Assembly: GCF_003208655.1 (NCBI RefSeq)
Contig: NZ_QKLU01000002.1
Coordinates: forward strand, 718,640 to 782,639
DNA: 64,000 nucleotides
Reading direction: 5' to 3'
Source: Pedobacter nutrimenti
GTDB lineage: Bacteria > Bacteroidota > Bacteroidia > Sphingobacteriales > Sphingobacteriaceae
Shown here piece by piece: positions 7,456 through 17,111 of this stretch; positions within the stretch are counted from its first letter, which is position 1, and every line of letters begins with the position of its first letter. A model generated the notes under the pieces. The model did no database searches and was not told the origin of the DNA. It saw only the letters and a program-made list of their open reading frames with translations. The translations under genes and the position numbers were made by a program.

Positions 7456-10400
7456 ATGGAGAAAAACTACGAAAAAGCCATTCGGAGATTGAAGTACAGC
7501 GTAATAAGCCTGTTATGCTGTGCTCTTTTCTGTTTGTCTCAAGTCAGGGCGGAAAACATACAGCGGACCGGTCTGAGGGTGGAAAGATTAGACAGTTATT
7601 TAAAAAAAATAGAGCTTGCCTATCAGGTGAGTTTTGTCTATGACGCAAATCAGATTAATAAGGGCATGCCAATTGAGGCTCCTCAAAAACTGGTATCTAT
7701 TAATTCAGACCTTGAACCGCTCCGCGAGAAAGGGATTGATTACAACATTATGGGGAAACAGGTGATCCTGAAAAAAATTCCTGTAGTGATCAGAGAAAAA
7801 AGTGAAATTATTGTAAAGGGGCATGTGCGCTCCAAAAAAGACAATGATTATTTACCAGGCGTGAGTGTACGGGAAAAGGGCATAAAAAATGCAGTTTCCA
7901 GTAATAATCAGGGAGAGTATCAGATTCGGGTGAAAGAAAATGCCACTTTGGTGTTCAGTTTTATTGGTTATAAAACAGTTGAAGTCGTTGTTGGCGGAAA
8001 AACAGTGATTGATGTAGCCCTTGAAGAAGACGCAGGCCAGCTGAAAGAGGTAAATATTGTTTCCACGGGTTATCAGGATTTGAATAAAAAACTGTTTACG
8101 GGTGCGGCAACATCTTTAAAAGGATCTGACGTCAAACGGGATGGAATAACCGATGTAAGCCGCATGCTTGAAGGACGGGTTGCGGGTGTCTCGGTACAAA
8201 ACGTATCTGGTACTTTTGGTGCAGCACCAAAGATTCGTGTGAGGGGAGCAACTTCAATCAGTGGAGATAACAAACCACTTTGGGTGGTTGACGGTGTTGT
8301 TTTGGAGGATGTGGTGAACATTTCCAATGAGCAACTTTCTACCGGTGATGCAAATACCCTGATCGGTTCTTCCGTTGCGGGATTGAATCCTGATGATATT
8401 GAAAGTTTTAATATCTTGAAAGATGCTGCTGCAACAGCTCAATACGGCGCAAGAGCAATGAACGGAGTTGTGGTGGTGACGACAAAAAAAGGTCGTAATA
8501 CAGAAGGAAAACCATTAGTTTCTTATACAGGTAACTTTTCAACGTATTTAAAACCTTCTTACAACAATTTTGACATTTTGAATTCAGCAGATCAGATGAA
8601 CATTTATCTGGAACTACAGAATAAGGGTTGGTTGAATCAGGGCGTCACTGCAAATAATGCCAATGGAGGTGTTTTTACTAAAATGTACAATGAAATGTAC
8701 AAATATGATCCTGCAACAGATACCTATGCCCTGAGAAACGATGCCCCAAGTCAAAAAGCATTTTTACAACGCTATGCGAATGCCAACACCAATTGGTTTG
8801 ATGTGTTGTTTAAAAATTCTTTGTTAATGGAACATTCCCTGAGCGTAACCTCGGGAACAGAAAAATCACAGTTCTATGCTTCTACCAGCTTTTTAAACGA
8901 CAATGGTTGGACGATAGGAGATGGCGTGAAACGTTTTACAGGTAACCTTAGGGGAACTTTTAAATTAAGCGATAAACTAAGCTTTGAATTGCTTACCCAG
9001 GGATCGGTCCGTGACCAGAAAGCTCCCGGTACACTGGGTAGAAACAGTAACCCGGTATTTGGACAATACGACAGGGATTTCGACATTAACCCTTTTAGTT
9101 ATGCCCTCAATACCAGTCGTGTTTTGACCCCTTATGATGCAAATGGTAATCTTGAATATTTTACCCGGGACTTCGCCCCATTTAACATCATCAGTGAACT
9201 TCAGAACAATACCCTGGGTTTAACCCAAATTGATTTTAAAGGCCAGTTAGGTGTTAAATACAAGATCACATCAGATTTACAGTATTCTTTTGACGGTGCT
9301 TACCGTTTTGCAAAAACCAATCAGGAACATAAAATTACGGAAAATTCCAACCAGGCAAATGCATATCGGGCAGGGATTAAAGAACAGAATTCAACAATCA
9401 TTAAAGCAAACCGGTTTTTATATAAAAACCCGGATAATCCCAATGCTTTACCGGTTTCTGTACTTCCTTTTGGGGGTTTTTACAACACTGTTGACGACAA
9501 CATCACCAACTATTATTTCCGGAATGCAGTGGAGTGGAACAAAACCTATAATGAAGACCATTTGCTAAATATTTATGCAGCCCAGGAATTAAGATATATT
9601 AATCGTCAGCATAAAACCTTTGATGGTTATGGTTATCAATACGACCAGGGCGGGGTACCGTTTATAGATCCAAACATTGTGAAGCAAAATGTTGAATCCA
9701 ATTTCAACTATTATAGTATGCGTTACAACTATGAACGCTATTTGAATTATTCTGCCAGGGCTGCTTATTCTTACAAAGGTAAGTATGCAATTAATGCAAC
9801 CGGACGTTACGATGGTTCCAACCTGCTTGGGGAATCAACTACTGCCAGGTGGTTGCCAACCTGGAACGTTTCGGGTTCATGGAACATTGATACCGAAGAT
9901 TTTATGAAAAAATCTTCCATCTCTAAAACCATCAACAGGGCAACTTTACGTGCAACTTATGGTTTAACTGCAAGTATTGGTAATGCGAGTAACTCCAGCC
10001 TGGTATTGCAGGCCAGAAGCACCAGAAGACCTTATCTTTCTGAAAAAGAAACCGCTTTATACATTGCAGGTCTGGAGAATTCCCAGCTTACTTTTGAAAA
10101 ACAAAAAGAATTCAACTTAGGTCTGGATTTGGGTTTCTGGAATGACCGCTTAACGCTTACAGTAGATGCCTATGACAGAAGAGGTTTTGATTTGATCGGG
10201 CCCATCAGAACAGGCGGAATAGGCGGTGAGGAAATCAAAATAGCCAATTATGCGGATATGCGTTCTAAAGGTATAGAAGCAACTATTGGGGCAACTATTT
10301 TTCAAAGACAGGATTGGGGCTGGAAGACACAGCTGAACTTTGCACACAACACCTCTAAAATCACTAACCTGCAAAACCAACCTTTAATATTCGATTTGGT

Positions 10401-11106
10401 TGGGCCTGATGGCGGTGCTCAGTTGGGTTATCCGCAACGGGGTTTGTTCTCTATAGATTTTCAAGGATTAACCCATGATACAGGTGTGCCACAGTTTATC
10501 AATGAAGATGGCGTAAAAAGCACCAATGTGTATCTGCAGAGTAACATCACCAAATATTTAAAATATGAAGGTCCTGTAGATCCAACGCTTTCGGGAGGTT
10601 TCTATAATGCATTCAGGTACAAATCATTCTCTTTTAGTGCACTGGTTACCTTCAGTGCCGGGAACAAAGTGAGGTTGAATCCAATTTTTAAAACCAATAA
10701 CGGAAATGTTTCCTTCTCTGATCTGGATGCGATGCCTTCTGTTTTCCTAAACAGATGGGTAATGCCTGGGGATGAGAACAGGACCAATATGCCTTCTATC
10801 CTGGACATCAGAAATGTGAAGACACTGGATGGTTATCCATATAACAATTACAATTATTCTACAGAAAGGGTTGCAGATGGAGGATTTGTAAGGTTAAAAA
10901 CGGTCTCTTTAAGTTATGCATTTAACCCGGCTCTGGTGGGCAAATTCGGTTTAAAGAACGCTTCATTGAGTGCCGTTGCCAATAACGTCCTGTTGATTTA
11001 TTCAGACAAAGCATTAAATGGACAGGATCCGGAGTTCTTTGGCTCGGGTGGTGTGGCCTTGCCAATTCCGCGTCAGTTCACTTTGTCTTTAAAGGTTGGA
11101 TTTTAA
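7456..11106 (+). CDS. SusC/RagA family TonB-linked outer-membrane receptor (with STN domain)
   Basis: A 1216-residue protein with a signal peptide (to about residue 32), an N-terminal STN signalling domain (about 40-112), a carboxypeptidase-regulatory-like beta domain (about 120-195), a TonB plug (about 205-345, with VRVRGATSISGDNKPLWVVDG-type SusC signature split over 258-278) and a long beta-barrel ending in LSLKVGF with a terminal aromatic residue. SusC proteins import bulky substrates (glycans, peptides) through the outer membrane with a SusD lid, using TonB energy. The STN domain is what couples it to the adjacent FecR/ECF pair. The substrate is not shown by the sequence; no glycoside hydrolase is nearby. 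Confidence 0.95.
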   Translation: MEKNYEKAIRRLKYSVISLLCCALFCLSQVRAENIQRTGLRVERLDSYLKKIELAYQVSFVYDANQINKGMPIEAPQKLVSINSDLEPLREKGIDYNIMGKQVILKKIPVVIREKSEIIVKGHVRSKKDNDYLPGVSVREKGIKNAVSSNNQGEYQIRVKENATLVFSFIGYKTVEVVVGGKTVIDVALEEDAGQLKEVNIVSTGYQDLNKKLFTGAATSLKGSDVKRDGITDVSRMLEGRVAGVSVQNVSGTFGAAPKIRVRGATSISGDNKPLWVVDGVVLEDVVNISNEQLSTGDANTLIGSSVAGLNPDDIESFNILKDAAATAQYGARAMNGVVVVTTKKGRNTEGKPLVSYTGNFSTYLKPSYNNFDILNSADQMNIYLELQNKGWLNQGVTANNANGGVFTKMYNEMYKYDPATDTYALRNDAPSQKAFLQRYANANTNWFDVLFKNSLLMEHSLSVTSGTEKSQFYASTSFLNDNGWTIGDGVKRFTGNLRGTFKLSDKLSFELLTQGSVRDQKAPGTLGRNSNPVFGQYDRDFDINPFSYALNTSRVLTPYDANGNLEYFTRDFAPFNIISELQNNTLGLTQIDFKGQLGVKYKITSDLQYSFDGAYRFAKTNQEHKITENSNQANAYRAGIKEQNSTIIKANRFLYKNPDNPNALPVSVLPFGGFYNTVDDNITNYYFRNAVEWNKTYNEDHLLNIYAAQELRYINRQHKTFDGYGYQYDQGGVPFIDPNIVKQNVESNFNYYSMRYNYERYLNYSARAAYSYKGKYAINATGRYDGSNLLGESTTARWLPTWNVSGSWNIDTEDFMKKSSISKTINRATLRATYGLTASIGNASNSSLVLQARSTRRPYLSEKETALYIAGLENSQLTFEKQKEFNLGLDLGFWNDRLTLTVDAYDRRGFDLIGPIRTGGIGGEEIKIANYADMRSKGIEATIGATIFQRQDWGWKTQLNFAHNTSKITNLQNQPLIFDLVGPDGGAQLGYPQRGLFSIDFQGLTHDTGVPQFINEDGVKSTNVYLQSNITKYLKYEGPVDPTLSGGFYNAFRYKSFSFSALVTFSAGNKVRLNPIFKTNNGNVSFSDLDAMPSVFLNRWVMPGDENRTNMPSILDIRNVKTLDGYPYNNYNYSTERVADGGFVRLKTVSLSYAFNPALVGKFGLKNASLSAVANNVLLIYSDKALNGQDPEFFGSGGVALPIPRQFTLSLKVGF

Positions 11107-11116
11107 TTTTTATATC

Positions 11117-12586
11117 ATGAAAAAATCATATCATATTATATCTCTGAGCCTTGCCGTTCTTGTTTTTGGCGGGTGTAAGAAATTTTTAGAAACAGCTCCC
11201 GATCAGCGGACTAAATTAAATACCGTCGAAAAGGTAGGAGAACTGCTGGCCACAGCTTATACCCAGGCCGATTATGTGACCTTTGCGGAAGCTGCTTCTG
11301 ACAATTCAGAAGATAAAGGGATAAATGTTGGAGAGATCGCTGTAGAGAACCAGGATGCATATCTATGGAAAGACGTTAGTGGCAGGAACAGCGGAACACC
11401 TATTAATTTCTGGAATTCAAGTTATGCAGCTATTGCAGCGGCCAATGCTGCACTGACGGCCATTAATGAGGCCCCTGATAAAACAGGTTATTTACCTTAT
11501 AAAGGAGAGGCATTGATCGCCAGGGCTTATGCACATTTTATGCTGGTTAACCTGTTTTCAAAGGTATACGATCCCACAACGGCAAACGATTCACCAGGTA
11601 TCCCTTATGTAACCCAACCAGAAAAAGTAGTTTTTGGACAATACAGCAGGGAAACTGTCGCAGCAACCTATGACCATATAGAACAGGATTTGTTGGAGGG
11701 TTTGCCTTTGCTTAGGGACAATGCTTATAAAGTTCCGAAATATCACTTTAATGTAGCTGCGGCAAATGCTTTTGCTGCCCGTTTTTATTTGTTTAAGAGA
11801 AAATACCAAAAGGTCATTGATTATGCAAATGCTGCAGTGCCTAATAATGGCTTTGCGTCCGTGATCCGTCCCTGGAATACCCGTTATTATAATGCAACAG
11901 CAGATGAGTTCCGGATTGCATTTACGCAAGCTGCAGAAAACTCTAATTTGCTGATTACCGAAGCTCCATCTTACTGGGCCCGTAGCCAACCTTTTTACCG
12001 CTACGGTATGGGATTAACACTAAATGCAGCTTCCCTTGCTGCGAACGTTACCGGAAGTAATTTCAATGCATTGAAAGTTTACAATTACGGGGTACCTAAC
12101 TATACGTTCTATAAATACCTGGAATTATTTGTACGCAGCAGTCCGAATGCAACAATTGGTGTGCCTTACACCATGATGATCCAGTTTACTACGGATGAAC
12201 TTCTGATGAACAGGGCCGAAGCCTATGCGAATCTGGGGCAAAGTGATCTTGCCTTGCAAGATATAAATACTTTTGCCAGTACAAGGATCAGACCTTACAG
12301 TGCAACGGCCAATGGGGTTACCCTAGCAAAAATTGCTTCTTTTTATGGTACAACGGATGCCAAGCAGGGTTTAGTGAATACCGTTCTGGACTTTAAAAAA
12401 CAAGAGTTCGCACAGGAAGGAATGCGCTGGCTGGACATCATAAGACTGGGCTTGACCGTAAAACATAACATTAAGGCGGCTAATAATTCCGATACTTATG
12501 TGACTTTGACACCTTCAGATCCACGTCGTTTATTCCAGCTTCCTTCGGAAGTTACCTTATCAGGTATTGCATTAAATCCGAGATAA
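11117..12586 (+). CDS. RagB/SusD family nutrient-binding lipoprotein
   Basis: A 489-residue outer-membrane lipoprotein with a lipobox ending at Cys20 (LVFGGC) and the helical TPR-like SusD fold (ALIARAYAHFMLVNLFSKVYD; LLMNRAEAYANLGQSDLALQDIN; EFAQEGMRWLDIIRLG). SusD proteins cap the SusC barrel and capture substrate. ATG 11117 is chosen because it directly precedes the signal peptide. It starts 10 bp after the SusC stop, and the pair is surely co-transcribed. Confidence 0.95.
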   Translation: MKKSYHIISLSLAVLVFGGCKKFLETAPDQRTKLNTVEKVGELLATAYTQADYVTFAEAASDNSEDKGINVGEIAVENQDAYLWKDVSGRNSGTPINFWNSSYAAIAAANAALTAINEAPDKTGYLPYKGEALIARAYAHFMLVNLFSKVYDPTTANDSPGIPYVTQPEKVVFGQYSRETVAATYDHIEQDLLEGLPLLRDNAYKVPKYHFNVAAANAFAARFYLFKRKYQKVIDYANAAVPNNGFASVIRPWNTRYYNATADEFRIAFTQAAENSNLLITEAPSYWARSQPFYRYGMGLTLNAASLAANVTGSNFNALKVYNYGVPNYTFYKYLELFVRSSPNATIGVPYTMMIQFTTDELLMNRAEAYANLGQSDLALQDINTFASTRIRPYSATANGVTLAKIASFYGTTDAKQGLVNTVLDFKKQEFAQEGMRWLDIIRLGLTVKHNIKAANNSDTYVTLTPSDPRRLFQLPSEVTLSGIALNPR

Positions 12587-12604
12587 CATTTAAAATTTAG
12601 AAAG

Positions 12605-13951
12605 ATGAAAAAAATATTTATAATAAGTCTCTTCGCAGTTTTTATGGGCTTTGGTATTACTTCTTGTAAAAAGAACGAGACCCTTAATGCGAATTTAGAT
12701 GCTATAGACAGAAACGCAACCGTCAAATCTTCTTTAGATACCTGGCTGGAGGTAAATTTCTTAAACCCTTATAATATAGAGGTTAAATACCGTTGGGATC
12801 CTTATGAAGCCGATTTGGATAAGAATCTGGCCCCGCCAAAAGAAAACCTGATTATCCCTGCAATGGAAACTGTCCGGGACATTTGGATCAGGCCATACGA
12901 AAAGGTTGGTGGTGCGAATTTCATGAAAATAAATACCCCAAAACAATTTTACCTGATTGGAAGCCCTTCCTATAATGGAGATGGAACGATCGTACTGGGA
13001 ACTGCTGAAGGAGGAAAAAAGATTGTTTTATATGTGATCAATTATTTTTCTAAAAGCAATACAGCCAATACAAGAGAAATGATCCATACCATTCAGCATG
13101 AGTTTACACACATTTTAAATCAGAAAACACCTTATAAGCCCGATTTTGATCTGGTCACCAAATCTGACTATACGGCAAACTGGAACATTCCAAATCTGAC
13201 TACGGCAAGGTCCCTTGGTTTTATTACCCAATATTCCAGGTCTAATCCTTTAGAGGATTTTGCAGAAATGGTTTCCTCTATGCTTCAGTATGGAAAATTA
13301 CAATATGATGCGATTGTAAATGCATTGCCTGCCGATCCTCAGGCCAAGCTTCGTAAAAAGGAGCAATTCGTGGTAGAATATTTCAGAACAGTTTGGAACA
13401 TTGATTTTTATGCACTTCAGGCTGAGGTTACTGCGGCTACAGATCGCAATGCCCCTCCTTTAAGTACAGTTCTGGGAACCGGTCAAACCTATACGACATT
13501 TACGGCCAGTCCTTCAACCCAAACCCCGCAGTCAGCTGAGTTTTTGGGTTTATGGAACACCTCTAAAACCGCTATGGCTGCACAAAATTTTGTGCTGACA
13601 CAATATTCAATGACTTTTGGAACAGGCAACCTGATGACTTTCAGGTATACTTTTACCAATACGGCAGGAACAACCACTTATTATGGGGATATAGATTATA
13701 CCATGGCCATAGATGGAAATGGTGTTGCCACCCTTACGCCGGTGTCACCTCAACCAACCACCACGACTTACGGAAACTATGGTGTGATCAAAAACTCAGT
13801 TGCGGGCATAGCAAACTATCTGCTCAACAACAAGTTTAAAATTGATTATGCTCCAAATGTGGTTGCGGGAACAAAAGGTTTACCTGGTGCTTTTGGTGCA
13901 TTTTACAAATCAACAGACCAGAACTCCTATCTGATCGGAACATTGAATTAA
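12605..13951 (+). CDS. Substrate import-associated zinc metallohydrolase lipoprotein (TIGR04549-like)
   Basis: A 448-residue lipoprotein (lipobox at Cys21, GITSC). It holds an HEFTH zinc motif (His165, Glu166, His169) and a downstream LEDFAEM (about 216-222) that can supply the third ligand, in the manner of gluzincin-type peptidases. This family is known as a partner of SusC/SusD pairs in Bacteroidota and is thought to process the imported substrate, probably a peptide or protein, at the cell surface. It follows SusD by 18 bp and precedes a DUF4302 lipoprotein, the usual gene order. The substrate is not known. Confidence 0.88.
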   Translation: MKKIFIISLFAVFMGFGITSCKKNETLNANLDAIDRNATVKSSLDTWLEVNFLNPYNIEVKYRWDPYEADLDKNLAPPKENLIIPAMETVRDIWIRPYEKVGGANFMKINTPKQFYLIGSPSYNGDGTIVLGTAEGGKKIVLYVINYFSKSNTANTREMIHTIQHEFTHILNQKTPYKPDFDLVTKSDYTANWNIPNLTTARSLGFITQYSRSNPLEDFAEMVSSMLQYGKLQYDAIVNALPADPQAKLRKKEQFVVEYFRTVWNIDFYALQAEVTAATDRNAPPLSTVLGTGQTYTTFTASPSTQTPQSAEFLGLWNTSKTAMAAQNFVLTQYSMTFGTGNLMTFRYTFTNTAGTTTYYGDIDYTMAIDGNGVATLTPVSPQPTTTTYGNYGVIKNSVAGIANYLLNNKFKIDYAPNVVAGTKGLPGAFGAFYKSTDQNSYLIGTLN

Positions 13952-13982
13952 CAAAGGGATTTAAATCAAATTATATATTCTG

Positions 13983-15257
13983 ATGAAAAAATATTTATTA
14001 TATGGTCTCCTTTTCACTGCGCTGTTTGGCAGCTGTAAGAAAGGGATAGACCCTGCACCGGGTGAAAGACCGGAAGAACGCACTGCTGCGGCCATGAAGT
14101 CTTATAGTGATGCCCTGACCGGAAATACCACCGGATGGAAGGCATTTTTGTATCCAAGTGGTGGTGGTGTTTATTTGTTCTCGATGAAATTTGGCACCAA
14201 TGACAGGGTCAATATGCTTTCGGACATAAATGCAACAACATCGTCCACCAGTTTTGAGAGTACTTATCGCTTAAGGGCGCAACAGGCACCGTCTTTACTG
14301 TTTGATACCTATTCCTATATTCATTTGCTAACAGATCCCGATCCAAGTTCAAATGGCGGCGCAGCCGGAGCAGGTTATAATTCAGATTTTGAGTTTTATT
14401 TTGATAAAATAGCCGGTGATACCATCAGGCTGGTTGGAAACAAATTAGGAAGCAAACTTGTGCTCGTTAAAGCAGCCTCAGCGGCAGATTATACAAATTT
14501 TACGACTGGAACATTGGATGTGTTAAATAAACTGAGCCGGTTAAAAACATACTTTAAAAGAACGACTATTGGCGGGGTAGATTGCGAGGTTAAAATCAAT
14601 TCAGCAACAAGAGCACTGACTTTTTCTTACTTAAACGGGGCCAATATGACCTCTGTGACCAGTGGCTTTTATGTGGATGGAACAACTATAGTGTTTTTAA
14701 GCCCCTTAACGATTGGGAGCACAAAAGTGACTGACATCAAAGCTGTAACATTTGACGCGGCAACTACAACGTTTTCAGGAACAATAAACGGAAGTGCATT
14801 TCAGTTGAAAGAAGCTATAACACCATTAAAATATGATATGACTTGGGCGGCCACCTTTTACAATAGCCCTCCTAATGGTGCTTATTGGACTGCTTCAGCT
14901 GGTTTTACAATTGATGGTGTGCCGGACGCTTATAAGGTAAGGACAATTCCGGCTTTTGGGTTTTTACTTTTTTACCCGAAATATAATCCTGCTTATTCCA
15001 GGTTAGGTTTTATTGTTGATAATGCATACGGTGCATACGGACCGGCCCCGGTTGCATCTTTCCCTGCAAATGGAACAATTAAGTTTACGAATTTTGGTTC
15101 ATTTGGTACTGCTCCGGCTAACATTTTACCAATAGTAACTTCAACGACAAACAAACTATATGATGCCGGAGGATTTTATGTGATAAAAACCGGTGTGACC
15201 TCTTATGATTTGGTGAGTTTTACTGATGCCAGAGCATGGATTAGCTGGAAGGAATAG
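13983..15257 (+). CDS. DUF4302 family lipoprotein
   Basis: A 424-residue lipoprotein with lipobox LFGSC (Cys18) and a beta-rich body that begins with a TTGWKAFLYPSGGGVYLF-type segment characteristic of DUF4302. The family has no proven activity. It is regularly encoded next to the HExxH lipoprotein and SusC/SusD, so a surface role in the same import system is inferred. The gap to the previous gene is 31 bp. Confidence 0.82.
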   Translation: MKKYLLYGLLFTALFGSCKKGIDPAPGERPEERTAAAMKSYSDALTGNTTGWKAFLYPSGGGVYLFSMKFGTNDRVNMLSDINATTSSTSFESTYRLRAQQAPSLLFDTYSYIHLLTDPDPSSNGGAAGAGYNSDFEFYFDKIAGDTIRLVGNKLGSKLVLVKAASAADYTNFTTGTLDVLNKLSRLKTYFKRTTIGGVDCEVKINSATRALTFSYLNGANMTSVTSGFYVDGTTIVFLSPLTIGSTKVTDIKAVTFDAATTTFSGTINGSAFQLKEAITPLKYDMTWAATFYNSPPNGAYWTASAGFTIDGVPDAYKVRTIPAFGFLLFYPKYNPAYSRLGFIVDNAYGAYGPAPVASFPANGTIKFTNFGSFGTAPANILPIVTSTTNKLYDAGGFYVIKTGVTSYDLVSFTDARAWISWKE

Positions 15258-15274
15258 GATCACTTAGTAAATAA

Positions 15275-16000
15275 ATGAGTATGGAAAAAAACAAAATATT
15301 ATTTTTCTCGCTGGTATTTTTTACAGGATTATTATCCTGTAAAAAAGAAGACGAAAGGAAAACGGACTTAGGTACTGGAAAAAGTAAAAAACTTGACAAC
15401 CTTTTGGTGGATAATACTTATAAGGCAGGTTATGAGGTTGGGGGAACTATAGGGTGTACCATTCGGTTTACAGACAAAAATAGTTCAAAGTATGGAGATA
15501 ATGATGCCTACGATCAGTGCTATAATGATCAAACGCACAAGGATCCTACTTTCCCAGCCGGATCAGGAAACGGACATGTATTGGTGCCACCAGCTCCAGA
15601 TGTTGGGACACCTCTGGAAGATTTAGAACAGATGCAAGATAGGTTAATGACCTATTACTGGGAGTTGTTTGGAGTAGCTGAGCCTCAGAGTTATAATGAA
15701 TTTGCTTTCATCAGATCGAAATTAGCCGTTTATAATGCTGTAATAACAAGTGTGTTTACCGACGTCATGGGTAATTTGGTCATACCGGAGGATAGGTTGA
15801 CCAGGCGGACCATGTTACAAAATTATAATGGTGTGTTACCCGATGGCATTATTCAATATGCTGATTTTGTTTATGGTGAACATTTCTTTATGAAACTCAA
15901 AGTTGCCTGTCATTTATATTCATCAGACCCGGCAGCCAATGAGTTTACAGAAATATATTCTTATGGGGTCAAAACATTTATAGGTTTTTTTCATGGATAA
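15275..16000 (+). CDS. Putative lipoprotein of unknown function at end of SusC/D operon
   Basis: A 241-residue protein with a signal peptide and lipobox at Cys22 (GLLSC), then a charged linker and a domain with no family that I recognise. Residues 70-110 contain asparagine, aspartate and proline-rich sequence with two cysteines. It is the last gene before a terminator and starts 17 bp after DUF4302, so it belongs to the import operon by position. A second possible start is the ATG at 15281. Confidence 0.75.
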   Translation: MSMEKNKILFFSLVFFTGLLSCKKEDERKTDLGTGKSKKLDNLLVDNTYKAGYEVGGTIGCTIRFTDKNSSKYGDNDAYDQCYNDQTHKDPTFPAGSGNGHVLVPPAPDVGTPLEDLEQMQDRLMTYYWELFGVAEPQSYNEFAFIRSKLAVYNAVITSVFTDVMGNLVIPEDRLTRRTMLQNYNGVLPDGIIQYADFVYGEHFFMKLKVACHLYSSDPAANEFTEIYSYGVKTFIGFFHG

Positions 16001-16089
16001 ATTTTTGAAACAACGAATACAATAGGTGAATACGCTCCCCCTTCTTCCGGATGGAAAAAGGGGATATACTAATCAACGTCGCTCTATCT

Positions 16090-16116
16090 AAGCCGAACAA
16101 TTGTCCGGCTTTTTTA
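16090..16116 (+). terminator. Terminator of the SusC/D operon
   Basis: AAGCCG and CGGCTT pair around a 10-nt loop and are followed by a T-run. A second hairpin, CCCCTT/AAGGGG, lies just upstream at about 16035-16061. Confidence 0.7.
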
Positions 16117-16167
16117 TTTAATGACTTGTCCTTCACAATTCTTTATCCCTGATTAACGTTCTTTACT

Positions 16168-16175
16168 TATATTTG
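16168..16175 (+). promoter_or_regulatory. Bacteroidota-type -7 element before small membrane protein
   Basis: TATATTTG fits the TAnnTTTG -7 consensus and lies 5 bp before the ATG at 16181, which would give a very short or absent 5' leader. No clear -33 TTTG is found at the right distance. Confidence 0.4.
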
Positions 16176-16180
16176 CTTTT

Positions 16181-16432
16181 ATGAAGAGGATTGCATTTAT
16201 CGCCGTTTTTATCCTGCTTTCTGTCTTTTCACAGCACCAGACTGCAGTTGCCCAGTGTGCAATGTGTACCATCAGTGCAGAACAGGGCGTGAAAAACGGA
16301 AATACCCAAAGTAAAGGATTAAACACAGGTGTACTTTATCTGATGGCGATACCCTATCTTTTAATAGGGGGGCTGGGTACCTTGTGGTATTTAAAATACC
16401 GTAAAAAGAACATCAGTCTGAAACATGATTAA
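16181..16432 (+). CDS. Small membrane protein with signal peptide, unknown function
   Basis: An 83-residue protein with an N-terminal signal sequence (about 1-25, ending AVAQ), a short extracytoplasmic part beginning with CAMC, and one transmembrane helix (about 53-71) followed by a basic tail. The CxxC motif could be redox active or bind metal, but no function is known to me. It overlaps the start of the DUF2461 gene by 8 bp, which suggests translational coupling. Confidence 0.75.
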   Translation: MKRIAFIAVFILLSVFSQHQTAVAQCAMCTISAEQGVKNGNTQSKGLNTGVLYLMAIPYLLIGGLGTLWYLKYRKKNISLKHD

Positions 16433-17087
16433 AGCTTCTACCTTTGCCTTTTTAAAAGACATTGCCCGCAACAACAATCGGGAATGGTTTGCAGAACATA
16501 AACCAGCCTATGAGCAGGCCAAAGAAGATGTGTTGGCTTTTGTAAAAAAGCTTATCCCTGAAATTGCAAAGACCGACCCCTTGTTATCGGCAGATACCGA
16601 TCCTAAAAAGTGTGTGCTTAGGATTTACAGGGATGTCAGGTTCAGTAAAAATAAAGATCCTTATAAAATCAATTTTGGAATCTGGTTTTCTTCCCGCACA
16701 AAAGTGGGACCGGAGCCGGGTTATTACCTGCACCTGGAACCCGGAAACTCTTTTATTGCCGGAGGTTACTGGATGCCGGAAAGCGCTCATTTAAAATTGA
16801 TCCGTCAGGAAATTGATTACAACATTTCAGATTTTCTGGAAATTGTAAAGGAAAAGAATTTTTCGGAGCACTTTAGCTTCAGTATGGAAAACTCCCTGAA
16901 AAATGCACCCAAAGGATACGATCCTGAAGATCCGAACATTGCTTATCTGAAGCTTAAAAGTTTCGAAGTCATTAAAAATTTAAAAGACGAAGAATTTTTT
17001 AAACCGGAAATCGTTAATAAGTTGAAAAAATACTTTGAAACCATTTATCCTTTAGTTGCATTTTTACGGAATGCAATTGAGCAGTAA
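16425..17087 (+). CDS. TIGR02453/DUF2461 family protein
   Basis: A 220-residue soluble protein with DUF2461 motifs: an N-terminal FLKDIARNNNREWFAEHKPAY, RIYRDVRFSKNKDPYK and the YYLHLEPGNSFIAGGYWMP segment. The family is widespread in Bacteroidota and fungi and its biochemical role is unknown. The start codon lies within the end of the upstream gene. Spacing to the OmpA gene is 24 bp, so the three form a likely operon. Confidence 0.88.
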   Translation: MIKASTFAFLKDIARNNNREWFAEHKPAYEQAKEDVLAFVKKLIPEIAKTDPLLSADTDPKKCVLRIYRDVRFSKNKDPYKINFGIWFSSRTKVGPEPGYYLHLEPGNSFIAGGYWMPESAHLKLIRQEIDYNISDFLEIVKEKNFSEHFSFSMENSLKNAPKGYDPEDPNIAYLKLKSFEVIKNLKDEEFFKPEIVNKLKKYFETIYPLVAFLRNAIEQ

Positions 17088-17111
17088 TTAAAAACACATA
17101 CGAACACTTTA

